In this document: positions 1 to 9,200 of the stretch, one piece after another
Position numbering within the stretch: the first letter of the stretch is position 1
Layout: every line of letters starts with the position of its first letter
Source: Lewinellaceae bacterium
Lineage (GTDB): Bacteria > Bacteroidota > Bacteroidia > Chitinophagales > Saprospiraceae
DNA: 44,146 bases
Direction: 5' to 3'
Assembly: GCA_020636355.1 (NCBI GenBank)
Contig: JACJYB010000022.1
Location: forward strand, 1-44,146
Position numbers and translations under genes: made by a program
The notes under the pieces: model-generated
Database searches by the model: none
What the model saw: only the letters and a program-made list of their open reading frames with translations
Told to the model about the DNA's origin: nothing

Positions 1-969
1 TGCAATATTCGAAGCATCTTCTTCAGACAATTGGTATTCCTGTTGCAGGGTTTCCTTGATTTTCCAGGGCAAGGCTGGCATTTCCTGACGGATACGATCC
101 ACTGCTTCCTTCGTCACGGGGTAAGGGGGAAGATCCGGATCCGGAAAATAGCGGTAGTCATGCGCTTCTTCTTTACTACGCATTGGAATGGTAAGTCGCC
201 GGTCTTTGTCAAAGTGCAATGTCTGCTGACGTATGACACCTCCTTCTCCAAGCAATTTGATCTGACGTTCGAATTCTGCTTCCACCGCCTGACGCGCAAA
301 CCGGCGTGAATTCACATTTTTGATCTCGCAACGCTGGCCCAAAGTGGTTGATCCGGCAGGTTTCACCGAAACATTGCAATCGCACCGCAACGAGCCTTCT
401 TCCATATTTCCATCCGAGACGTTCAGGTAGCGAACCAATTGCTGGATTTCTGTAATAAACTCGTAGACTTCTTCAGCGCTGAATAGATCCGGCTCCGTAA
501 CAATTTCCAATAAAGGAACTCCGGCGCGGTTAAGATCGATCAGGGTATCAAGCGGATCCTGGTCATGGATCAATTTTCCTGCATCTTCTTCCATATGTAC
601 ATGGTGAATGCGCACCCGCCGACCGGCATTGGACAAATAAAGAAAGCCTCCCACACAGATGGGCATTGCATCCTGAGTAATCTGATAGCCCTTGGGAAGA
701 TCTGGATAGAAATAATTCTTGCGATCAAAATAAACAGCAGAAGCGATGGTACTATCCAGAGCAAGGCCCAGACGGACGGCTTTTTCTACATGCTGACGGT
801 TTGGCACCGGTAAGGATCCCGGATAAGCGAGCGACACAACGCCAACCTGGGTATTGGGCGCAGCCCCGAACGCATTGCGTTCTGCACAAAATGCCTTCGT
901 GGAAGTATTCATCTGCACATGGATCTCCAGGCCAACCACCAAATCGTATTTCATAGCAACTTCGTTCAT
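1..969 (-). CDS. gatB: Aspartyl/glutamyl-tRNA(Asn/Gln) amidotransferase subunit B (5' part, runs off left edge)
   Basis: GatB is the tRNA-binding and kinase subunit of the GatCAB complex. In the cytoplasm the complex converts Glu-tRNA(Gln), and in many bacteria Asp-tRNA(Asn), into the correct amide form. The translation from 969 down to 1 gives 323 residues of a protein normally near 480-490, so the C-terminal tail is outside the window. Diagnostic GatB segments are visible in order: GLEIHVQ near the N-terminus, YPDLPKGYQI, HMEEDAGKL, DLNRAGVPLLEIVTEPD, GSLRCDCNVSV and CEIKNVNS. The start at 969 makes a TGATG overlap with the stop of the upstream DUF3667 gene, which suggests translational coupling. 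A second in-frame ATG at 954 would give the more typical short GatB N-terminus (MKYDLVVG) and cannot be excluded. The family assignment is firm; only the exact start is uncertain. Confidence 0.95.
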   Translation of the reverse strand, partial: MNEVAMKYDLVVGLEIHVQMNTSTKAFCAERNAFGAAPNTQVGVVSLAYPGSLPVPNRQHVEKAVRLGLALDSTIASAVYFDRKNYFYPDLPKGYQITQDAMPICVGGFLYLSNAGRRVRIHHVHMEEDAGKLIHDQDPLDTLIDLNRAGVPLLEIVTEPDLFSAEEVYEFITEIQQLVRYLNVSDGNMEEGSLRCDCNVSVKPAGSTTLGQRCEIKNVNSRRFARQAVEAEFERQIKLLGEGGVIRQQTLHFDKDRRLTIPMRSKEEAHDYRYFPDPDLPPYPVTKEAVDRIRQEMPALPWKIKETLQQEYQLSEEDASNIA

Positions 970-2003
970 CAATACAGGAGTATGCTTACCAGCATGGTAA
1001 TGACCACAAAGATGGAAAACAATAAGAAATAGGATAGCAAGAGAATACCTGATTTAACGAAGGTCTTCATGAATCCCTGATGATAAAAGCGCCGCATCGC
1101 TATGAAGCAATAAGTCATAAAGAGGAGCGATGCAATCCCAAGAAATACATCGGTTTCTACGACAAAAGCGATCAGATAATTGAGTGAAAAAATCAAAAAT
1201 CCAAATGCGTGATTGTGGAAAAGGAAGACAAGATGTTCCACATAAAGTTTTCGCCTCCGAATATACAGCAGCTTCATGACCAGCGCCAGCGCAAAAATCA
1301 GGGCCAGGATCATCCAGGTCAGGTTACCGATGGCAAAGCGCAAAGCATCTCCCGGAGACCGCATCAGCCGGGCAATCTGAGGCGCCAGGATGGCATTTAT
1401 ACCCTTCAGTTGATAGGCAGCAATCATTTCTTCCCGGTTCATCCCGGAGTAGATATCGAAATAGGAAATTTTTATGGGTTCCTGGAAAATGCTAAAGTCC
1501 GTGGAATCTCCCCCGGCAAAGCGCTTTTTTATTTCTTTTTCCAGCGTATCCAATGTTTGTTTTTGCTGACCGGACCAGGTGTAATTGGTCCTTACCGAAT
1601 CCAGCAATTCTATGGATTGTTCCCGCGTGACCGATTCCCTTCCCCACTGTTGAAAATTTTGGGAATCATAAATATCGTTCAAGGTGAGACTGAGGAGGAA
1701 GAAGTGGATGATCATGGTGATGAAAAAGATCCGGACCGGCTTGTAATAGCTGTTGATCTTTCCATCGAAAAATGCCCTGGTCAGCTTGCCGGGTATCAGC
1801 AGACTCTTCAGTGTCAGAAAGATCCGACCGTTAAAATTGAACACGTCTTCGAAAGCATCCTTCAAAAAATCCCAGACCGAGATCATCCCGTCGGTACGCA
1901 GTTGTCCGCAGTTGGGACAATAATTGTCAGGTGCATTAAATGAGGTCCCGCAATTAAGGCACTGGTGGATCTCCTTGTTGATCTGACGTTGTTTACGAGG
2001 CAT
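969..2003 (-). CDS. DUF3667-type zinc-ribbon multi-pass membrane protein
   Basis: This 344-residue protein opens with a treble-clef or zinc-ribbon-like Cys4 cluster (C15, C18, C29, C32 in CLNC...CPNC). A helix-rich stretch (VWDFLKDAFEDVFNFNGRIFLTLKSLL) and about five hydrophobic segments follow, near residues 88-110, 223-246, 258-282, 286-303 and 315-343. That arrangement matches the DUF3667 family, which is common in Bacteroidota and has no established function. The long region between the first and second membrane segments is hydrophilic and charged. The gene is first in a two-gene unit with gatB, sharing one base (TGATG). The coupling to a translation gene may be incidental. A Bacteroidota-like -7 element sits 26 bases before the start codon. 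The family call rests on recall of the architecture, so it is moderately sure; no molecular role can be assigned. Confidence 0.8.
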   Translation of the reverse strand: MPRKQRQINKEIHQCLNCGTSFNAPDNYCPNCGQLRTDGMISVWDFLKDAFEDVFNFNGRIFLTLKSLLIPGKLTRAFFDGKINSYYKPVRIFFITMIIHFFLLSLTLNDIYDSQNFQQWGRESVTREQSIELLDSVRTNYTWSGQQKQTLDTLEKEIKKRFAGGDSTDFSIFQEPIKISYFDIYSGMNREEMIAAYQLKGINAILAPQIARLMRSPGDALRFAIGNLTWMILALIFALALVMKLLYIRRRKLYVEHLVFLFHNHAFGFLIFSLNYLIAFVVETDVFLGIASLLFMTYCFIAMRRFYHQGFMKTFVKSGILLLSYFLLFSIFVVITMLVSILLY

Positions 2004-2028
2004 AATGAAAACGAGGTATCAGAGATAG

Positions 2029-2036
2029 CAAAGGTA
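2029..2036 (-). promoter_or_regulatory. Putative -7 element (TACCTTTG) for the DUF3667-gatB unit
   Basis: Read on the minus strand, this is TACCTTTG, a full match to the Bacteroidota -7 consensus TAnnTTTG. It ends 25 bases before the start codon at 2003. No TTG is seen at the expected -33 distance. That position is occupied by a tandem 9-base pyrimidine repeat at 2035-2052, so the call is tentative. Confidence 0.4.
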
Positions 2037-2052
2037 AAAGAAGTAAAAGAAG
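2035..2052. repeat. Two perfect tandem copies of a 9-base unit (TAAAAGAAG)
   Basis: TAAAAGAAG occurs twice back to back (2035-2043 and 2044-2052) inside a purine-rich tract that continues to about 2070 with further GTAAAAGAG-like words. It abuts the putative -7 element of the DUF3667 gene and lies in its -33 region. Confidence 0.6.
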
Positions 2053-2215
2053 TTGGAGAGGTAAAAGAGGCATAACAACACATAGTACCGTGACTCTACC
2101 TGTTGAAACTCATTAAGGTCCGATATGGTGAGCCTGCCTGAACAGAAAGACGTACGTCTGCACGTCGCGTGACTTTAGAAGGGGCTTTAACCCTAAACAG
2201 CACCCCAACAACAAC

Positions 2216-2239
2216 AAAGGGCTCCCGAGGAAGCCCTTT
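2216..2239 (-). terminator. Putative intrinsic terminator downstream of the M23 peptidase gene
   Basis: The inverted repeat AAAGGGCT / AGCCCTTT (2216-2223 and 2232-2239) encloses an 8-base loop. It lies 28 bases beyond the stop codon of the M23 gene. On the minus strand the stem runs into TTGTTGTTG, a moderately U-rich tail. On the plus strand it is followed by T and A, but no plus-strand gene ends here. Confidence 0.65.
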
Positions 2240-2267
2240 TAATATTCTAAGTTAATCAGTCTGCTTA

Positions 2268-3254
2268 TTAATAGTCCAGCGCTTGGTTGGCGATGGAAGC
2301 TTTGCGCACCAGTTCCTGGTATTCCTGTGGTGTCAAGCCATCCATGACGTAATCGATTGGATTGATCTGCTTGCCATCGTGGTGCACCTCGTAATGGCAG
2401 TGGGGAGCCGTGGATGTACCCGTACTGCCGACCAGGCCGATCTGCTGGCCTTTGGTCACGTGTTGTCCTACTTTCACATCGATGCGCGACATATGACCGT
2501 ACAGGGTTTCAAAACCGTATCCATGGGCGATGACCACGTGTTTACCAAACCCGCGACCACCATTGACCACTTCGACCACTTTACCGTCACCGGTAGCCTG
2601 AATGGCGGTACCTTTCGGCGCGGAAAAGTCGATACCGTAATGCATCTTGCGTATCTTATAAATGGGATGAATACGCAATCCAAAACCGGACAACAGGGTG
2701 ACGCTCCGATTTAATTTATCTTCCCGTACCGGTTTGATAGACGGTATGGACTTCAGGCGATCTTCATTCTTGGCGACCAGGTTGGTAATGGTATCCAAAC
2801 TCTTGGTCTCCAGATAGAGCTGTCGCTCCAATTTATCTACTTTCTTTTGCGTACTGATCAATAACTGACCCGTATTTTCATATTGCTGAAACTCTTCGTA
2901 TTGCTGGTGACCACCCACACCACCATTCCAAACCGCTTCATCGATGGGGTCTACACCCAGTAAGGTACGGTGAACATTGGCATCGCGCTCCTGAATGTTA
3001 TCCAATACCTTGCTCAGCATATCGAGCTGATCGGTCAAACCGCCGTAATGGACCTTCATATTCTCGATCTCATTCAGCAATAATTTTTCTTTCGGGGAGG
3101 GAAAGTATTCGTGGATAAAATAAACCAGCAATAATGCGGAAACCAAACTTGCCGAAGCAAAACCAAAGACCTGCATCATACGCTGCTTAAGAGACACTTT
3201 TACCTTCTCAAAACGCAACGTATGCGGGTTATAAACATACTTGTCAGAGCTCAT
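2268..3254 (-). CDS. M23 family (LytM-type) membrane-anchored metallopeptidase
   Basis: This is a 328-residue envelope protein with one membrane helix near residues 29-48, a coiled-coil-rich middle (about 57-170) and a C-terminal M23 domain (about 185-300). The zinc and catalytic residues of the LytM fold are present: H205 and D209 in HYGID, H254 in YGHMS, and H285/H287 in HCHYEV. An active peptidoglycan endopeptidase is therefore plausible, unlike the degenerate EnvC/NlpD type. Membrane anchor, coiled coil and M23 domain together match proteins that cut cell-wall crosslinks during growth or division. The gene is divergent from alaS across 249 bases; I recall alaS-M23 neighbourhoods in other Bacteroidota, but have not checked this. 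It has its own likely promoter (3315-3344) and a terminator hairpin at 2216-2239. The specific bond cleaved is unknown. Confidence 0.9.
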   Translation of the reverse strand: MSSDKYVYNPHTLRFEKVKVSLKQRMMQVFGFASASLVSALLLVYFIHEYFPSPKEKLLLNEIENMKVHYGGLTDQLDMLSKVLDNIQERDANVHRTLLGVDPIDEAVWNGGVGGHQQYEEFQQYENTGQLLISTQKKVDKLERQLYLETKSLDTITNLVAKNEDRLKSIPSIKPVREDKLNRSVTLLSGFGLRIHPIYKIRKMHYGIDFSAPKGTAIQATGDGKVVEVVNGGRGFGKHVVIAHGYGFETLYGHMSRIDVKVGQHVTKGQQIGLVGSTGTSTAPHCHYEVHHDGKQINPIDYVMDGLTPQEYQELVRKASIANQALDY

Positions 3255-3314
3255 GTATACACATCATTATACGAACCAATAATAATTAGATATGTTCCAT
3301 GTGAAGATTAGGCG

Positions 3315-3344
3315 TAAAATTAGCAGGATTGCCTGGCTAAACAA
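3315..3344 (-). promoter_or_regulatory. Putative promoter for the M23 peptidase gene
   Basis: On the minus strand, TTG (3342-3344) is followed after 19 bases by TAATTTTA (3315-3322). This is close to the Bacteroidota layout TTG-N(17-23)-TAnnTTTG, with the final G replaced by A. It lies about 60 bases before the start codon at 3254. Confidence 0.4.
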
Positions 3345-3503
3345 AATTTTAACATACAAATAACCAGTCGCGCCATTACTTAACATCCTCAATCCGGTCA
3401 TATTACATTATTGTATAATAGAAAAACCGAAACTGTTAGTCAAAAGCAAACAGAACCCGAGAATTTCTAATTTTACAGCCCAATTCAATTCAAATACCGT
3501 ACC

Positions 3504-6134
3504 ATGACGGCACAGGAAATCAGACAAACCTTTTTGGACTTTTTCAAATCCAAAGATCACCGCATCGTTCCCTCAGCTCCTATCGTGAACAAAGACGATC
3601 CAACGCTGATGTTTACCAACGCAGGGATGAATCAATTCAAAGATTCATTCCTGGGCAATAAGCCTCCCGTGCATCCGCGCATCGCAGATACACAAAAATG
3701 CCTGCGGGTATCCGGTAAACACAATGACCTGGAAGAAGTCGGCCGGGACAGCTATCACCACACCATGTTTGAAATGCTGGGAAACTGGTCATTTGGTGAC
3801 TATTTTAAAAAAGAAGCCATTGCCTGGGCCTGGGAGCTGCTTACGGATGTCTATGGCCTGGACCCGGAACGCCTGTACGCAAGCGTTTTTGCCGGAGATG
3901 AATCGGAACAGCTTGATACCGACCTTGAAGCTGAAAACTTGTGGAAACAATACTTGCCTGGAGATCGTATTCTCCGCTTTGGCAAAAAGGATAATTTCTG
4001 GGAAATGGGTGACACCGGACCATGCGGACCCTGCTCTGAAATCCATATTGACCTCCGGTCGGACGAGGAAAGAGCCATCCTGCCAGGCCGTAAGCTTGTG
4101 AATGAAAGTCATCCTCAGGTCATCGAGATCTGGAATCTGGTATTCATTCAATACAACCGCAAATCAGACGGATCCCTGGAAGAACTGCCTGCGAAACACG
4201 TCGACACCGGCATGGGTTTCGAACGGCTTTGTATGGCCATCCAGGGTAAAAAATCCAATTACGATACCGATGTATTCACTCCTTTCATCGAACTTATTGA
4301 AAATACCACCGGAGTAACCTACACCGGAAGGTATGAAGAAGAAGCGAAGTCCGATATTGCCATGCGCGTGGCGACCGACCATGTGCGCGCCGTCTCTTTC
4401 ACTATCGCGGATGGCCAGCTACCTTCCAACACAGGTGCAGGATATGTCATCCGACGCATTCTGCGCCGGGCAGTTCGATACAATTTTAGTTTTCTGGGAC
4501 AGGAACAACCCTTCCTGCATACGCTCATCCCGCTCCTGGCCGATCGCTTTCAACATGTCTTCCCCGAGCTTAAAGCTCAGGAAGAATTTGTCCGGCAGGT
4601 CATATTTGAAGAAGAGCGGTCTTTCCTGCGCACCCTGGCTGCCGGTTTAAAAAAAGTAGAACAGGCTGAAGTTAACGATGGGGTACTTGATGGAGCCTTC
4701 GTATTTGAATTGTACGATACGTACGGTTTCCCGATTGATCTTACCCGCCTGATCGCAGCTGAAAGAGGACTCACCGTGGATGAAGAAGGCTTTCAACAAG
4801 CCCTTGAAGCCCAGCGTAATCGTTCAAGAGCGGATGCCAGCAAAGAAACCGGAGACTGGGTAGTCCTCCGGGAAGGCAGTTCCCAATTCGTTGGTTATGA
4901 CCAAAACGAGGTCGATGCAACCAGTATCCTGAAATACCGTCAATTGCTGGTCAAAGGAAAGCCGGTTTATCAGCTGGTCCTGGAGACAACGCCATTTTAT
5001 GCTGAAGGCGGTGGCCAGGTAGGTGATACCGGTACGTTATGGTTTGGGGGTGAGGCCATCCGGGTTATCGACACCATTAAAGAAAATGACCTCTTTATTC
5101 ACCTGGTCAGCAAGCTTCCCGATGCCAGCACGCTGAAGCAGCCTGTGAAAGCAGTCATCGACACGGGTCGCCGGCGCCTGATCGAGAACAACCACTCGGC
5201 AACGCATCTGCTTCATGCCGCATTGCGACAGGTTCTTGGCGATCACGTCCACCAGAAAGGATCATTGGTTACTGAAGATTATCTGCGTTTCGACTTCTCG
5301 CATTTTAAGAAGGTCGAACAAGACGAGCTGGACCGCATCGAACAGATTGTTAATGCCAAAATCCGTGAAGACATTCACCGTGGTGAAGACCGGGGAATCC
5401 CCATCGAACAAGCCAAAGCCGCCGGAGCGATGATGCTCTTTGGTGAAAAATATGGTGATACCGTGCGGATGATCACTTTTGATCCGGGTTATTCCCGGGA
5501 ATTATGCGGTGGTTGCCATGTAGGGGCCACCGGAAAGATCGGACTCTTTAAGATCACTGCCGAGTCAGCCGTTGCTGCCGGTGTACGCCGGATCGAAGCC
5601 AAAACAGCAATAGGCGCGGAGACGATGGTCCGTGATGAAGAAGCCACGCTGCGCAATATTCGGCAACTGGTCAAATCCCAGCAGGATCCTACACCTCAGA
5701 TTGAGCAATTACTGGAAGAAAACCGCACCTTAAAACAAAAGATTGAAGCATTGCTAGGCCAACAGGCCGTGGCCTTGAAAGCAGAATTAGCAAAAAAGGC
5801 AAAAAGCCATGATGGCTTCCGGATCGTCGCCGAGGTCGTCCAAATTGAAGACAGCAAAGTCCTGAAAGATCTCGTCTTCCAGCTGGAAGCAACCCTGCAA
5901 CCTGCTGTTGTGGCGATTGGGTCCGCCATTGATGACAAACCTCAATTATTGATCAAAATCAGTCAGTCCCTGGTTGATGATAAGGGCTGGCACGCTGGCA
6001 ATCTGGTTCGCGACGCGGCCAAGGCCATTAAAGGCGGTGGCGGAGGTCAAGCCTTTTTCGCTTCCGCAGGAGGTAGTGATGCCGGGGGATTAGGGGCTGC
6101 CATAGATACCGTCCGAAAGGCAGTCGGTGGATAG
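3504..6134 (+). CDS. alaS: Alanine--tRNA ligase
   Basis: This 876-residue cytoplasmic enzyme charges tRNA(Ala) with alanine and clears Ser/Gly mischarging. Its length equals the usual bacterial AlaRS. The N-terminal class II catalytic core is clear: LMFTNAGMNQF near residue 36, then HTMFEMLGNWSFGDYF. The editing domain carries the zinc set H564/H568 (HSATH) and C668/H672 (CGGCH). A coiled coil (about 725-755) and the glycine-rich C-Ala domain ending in GGGGGQAFFASAGG follow. No domain is missing. The start is fixed by the canonical MTAQEIRQTFLDFF opening. A weak -7-like TAATTTTA is seen at 3468-3475 without a convincing -33 TTG, so the promoter is uncertain. Transcription probably ends at the hairpin 6140-6165. 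Confidence 0.98.
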   Translation: MTAQEIRQTFLDFFKSKDHRIVPSAPIVNKDDPTLMFTNAGMNQFKDSFLGNKPPVHPRIADTQKCLRVSGKHNDLEEVGRDSYHHTMFEMLGNWSFGDYFKKEAIAWAWELLTDVYGLDPERLYASVFAGDESEQLDTDLEAENLWKQYLPGDRILRFGKKDNFWEMGDTGPCGPCSEIHIDLRSDEERAILPGRKLVNESHPQVIEIWNLVFIQYNRKSDGSLEELPAKHVDTGMGFERLCMAIQGKKSNYDTDVFTPFIELIENTTGVTYTGRYEEEAKSDIAMRVATDHVRAVSFTIADGQLPSNTGAGYVIRRILRRAVRYNFSFLGQEQPFLHTLIPLLADRFQHVFPELKAQEEFVRQVIFEEERSFLRTLAAGLKKVEQAEVNDGVLDGAFVFELYDTYGFPIDLTRLIAAERGLTVDEEGFQQALEAQRNRSRADASKETGDWVVLREGSSQFVGYDQNEVDATSILKYRQLLVKGKPVYQLVLETTPFYAEGGGQVGDTGTLWFGGEAIRVIDTIKENDLFIHLVSKLPDASTLKQPVKAVIDTGRRRLIENNHSATHLLHAALRQVLGDHVHQKGSLVTEDYLRFDFSHFKKVEQDELDRIEQIVNAKIREDIHRGEDRGIPIEQAKAAGAMMLFGEKYGDTVRMITFDPGYSRELCGGCHVGATGKIGLFKITAESAVAAGVRRIEAKTAIGAETMVRDEEATLRNIRQLVKSQQDPTPQIEQLLEENRTLKQKIEALLGQQAVALKAELAKKAKSHDGFRIVAEVVQIEDSKVLKDLVFQLEATLQPAVVAIGSAIDDKPQLLIKISQSLVDDKGWHAGNLVRDAAKAIKGGGGGQAFFASAGGSDAGGLGAAIDTVRKAVGG

Positions 6135-6139
6135 CGTTC

Positions 6140-6165
6140 TTCCCCTGCATTTTGACGCAGGGGAA
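6140..6165. terminator. Bidirectional hairpin terminator between alaS and the tricorn-like gene
   Basis: TTCCCCTGC (6140-6148) pairs perfectly with GCAGGGGAA (6157-6165) around the 8-base loop ATTTTGAC. It sits 5 bases after the alaS stop and 36 bases beyond the stop of the convergent S41 gene. Flanking T-runs are poor in both directions, but its strength and convergent position support a shared terminator. Confidence 0.75.
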
Positions 6166-6201
6166 GTCAAATTCCTGGTGATTGACCATATGGATGTCGG
6201 G

Positions 6202-9200
6202 TCAGTTTTTGCTGTTTACTTCACGTAATAATACATCAACCGCTGCCTTTAACTGCTGATCATCACCGACCTTGTATTCCGGATCATTCTCCACTTGGAT
6301 ATCAGGAACTGCAGGTCCGTGTTCCATATTTTTACCAGTGGCTTTGACATACCAGGCGCGGAACGGAAGCCGGACAAAAGATCCATCCATCAAGCCATAA
6401 CCTCCCGTCGATATGACCGCACCAAAAGTGGCCTTACCAACCAGTTTCCCTATCCCCAGTGTTTTGTACGCATGGGAAAAGATTTCTGCATTGGAATAAC
6501 TGGACTCATTGCACATGGCAATGGAAGGCTTGGTCCAGGCGGACAAGGGCAACCGCTCCCCAAAAGGATAGTGATCTTTGAACCGGGTATTTTCTTTTTT
6601 GAGGTCATCGGCGGCTCCGCGAGGAATGGTATAGGCATGTTGACGGACGTTAAGGACGGCCATCAACATATCGGTGGTCCACCCTCCCCCATTGTAGCGG
6701 ACATCAATCACAACCCCTTCTTTTCCGCTGCCGCTGGCCATCAGTTCCCGTTCAAATCGTTCGAAACTCGGCCAGTTCATACCCTGTATATGAATGTATC
6801 CCAACCTGCCATTGGAATATTTCGTCGTTAGGTCTTTGCGTTGCTGCACCCATTCATCGTAGAGGTCTCCATTGATGGAAACGGAAGGGCGCAGAACCAC
6901 TTCCCGGGTTGACCCATCCTTGGCACGTATGCTCAGCAAGGTCCGTTGGTTGGCGGTATTTGCTAAAAGCTGGTAAAAGTTGCCGGATCCGGTGACTGCC
7001 TGATCATTGACGGTAGTAATGATATCGCCGACCTGCAATGCGCCTTCATTTGCAGCCGGAGTATTGGGTACGATATGGACTACCTCAACCCCCTGGCTTA
7101 CCGGCTTAACTTCTGCGCCAAGCTTGCCAGTGGTTTCCCGCTGGGTTTCTTCCGGCGTCGAACCGAATAAGCCCATGTGGCTGGAGTTGAGCTGACCCAG
7201 TAATTCATTGAACAAATAGATGAAATCCTGTTTTGTCGAGGCAGCCAGCGCCCATGGCTTATACTTATTCTTCAGCGCCGTCCAATCGTATCCATGAAAC
7301 TTCGGATCGTAAAATCCTTCTTCGATGGTTTTCCAGGCTTCTTCAAAAACCTGCTCCCTTTCAGCAACCTGATCTATTCGCATTTTCGCAATAAATGGCA
7401 GTCGCTCCGGTTTCCCATCCGGCAGTTTGAGGCGATTGATAACCCCGGGCGTGGCGAAATAGTACAGATAGTCGTCTTTAGGCCCCAATTGCGTTGCCCA
7501 GATGCGCCCATTACTAAGAACCGTCTTCAGTTCGGAACCGTCCCATTTGATGCTTTTAAATTCCGGATCCCCTTCCGATCCGGCCCGGCCGCCATTAAAG
7601 GTGGTAAAGAAAAAAGTCTCCCCATCCTTGGAAATGGACAAGTCTCCTTCATTACCCGGAAAATGAGTTACCTGAACCAGCCGCTCATAGATAGCATCGA
7701 GATCAATCTCCAGGCTGTCAGATCCTTTCTTATCTTCTTTCTTCCCATCCTTCTTATCGGCAAATAACTCCGTCTCCTTATCCCCTTCCCAATCGGGTTT
7801 GCTTTTTTCCCAATCCTCTTTTTTCAACCAGGCAAACCACACATCGTTGTCCCCATTGTTCCGGATAGACATAAATCCCAGTTTACTGCCATCCGGACTC
7901 CAGAAGGGCTGGGAATCATCGCGAGGATGCATGGTAACGTTAACGGGTTTGACGTGATTATCAATGGGTTGGATGTACACCTCCGAATTGAAATCGAGAT
8001 CGGATAAGGCATACGCTAACCATCGGCTATCAGGACTCCACGCTACTCCCCCCGGCGTATCCCAGCCATCCTGCATCACGACAGGATTATTCAGTAAACC
8101 AGTGCTATCCACATCCATGACCACCAATTTACCTCTGCCCTGGATGATGGAAACCTTACTGTGGTCCGGAGAGAGGATCAATTCGGTTTCATCTTCTGGC
8201 GTCCTCGTAATTCGCTTAACACTAAATTTTAAGGTAAGGAAAGGATTAGCTTGTTTTGGATCCGAGGATTTCGCCGAATACACTTCGTAGTTTCCATCCC
8301 GGTCCGAAACAAATAGCAGGACAGAATCACTGACCCAAACCGGATTACGGTCTCTGAACGGATGATTGGTCAATTGGGTCGTTCTGTCAATATCTTTATC
8401 CACGGCTTTAATAAAAATATCACCGTGAATGGTCATCGCTATCATTTTGCCGTTGGGTGAAACGGCGTATTCATCGGCGCCATTGGTAAAGGTTTTGTCT
8501 ACGACAGGGTCAAACCGGTCGTCTCCGGTCAGGGACAGTTTTATCGGTGAAGATTTACCTTGTTTGAGATCCAGTCGAAGGATTTCATCCCCACGCTCGA
8601 TAACTCCGATATCGCTCATACCTACATCAAAGTAGCGTACTCCGGTCCCTTTAAAATTAGTCACCTGACGTGGTTTACCTGCACTGGCATCCGGGCTTAT
8701 GGGAGCTGCAAATAGATTGTAACGTCCGTCTTGTGCGGACAACCAATACAATTGATTGTCTTTGCCCCAGGCTGGCTCGATATCCTGGCCATCAAAACTG
8801 GTGATCTGATGATAGGTTTTGGAAGGGATGTGGTAAATCCATATATCCCGGTTTGCCGGACCGCGATAATCCTCCCGGCTAATCCGGCAGGATCCACGTT
8901 CGAAGGCAATCATTTTCCCATCCGGGGAAAGCACAGGGTTATATCCCAGTGCATCCAGCAAACGACCTGGAGTACCACCCTGAGCAGGTATCGTATGAAT
9001 TTCATATTCCCGTTCGACCGAAGTGAAGTCCCGGTTGGTTGTAAAATAAATCTGGCCATCCGAGCCCCAGCAGGGTTCACGGTCGGCTGCAGAGTGATAG
9101 GTCAGCCGCTTGACGGATTTACCTTCACGATCTACCGTAAAGAGATCATCATTGCCGAACCGGTTGCCAATAAATACAATGGACATCCCATCAGGACTCC

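Noticed and set aside
1209..1943. 244-residue open frame on the plus strand opposite the DUF3667 gene
   Set aside because: Composition is rich in Gln, Arg and Pro without a recognisable fold; it is the antisense shadow of a well-supported gene.
6295..6831. 178-residue plus-strand open frame within the tricorn-like gene
   Set aside because: Antisense to the S41 catalytic domain; no motif or signal.
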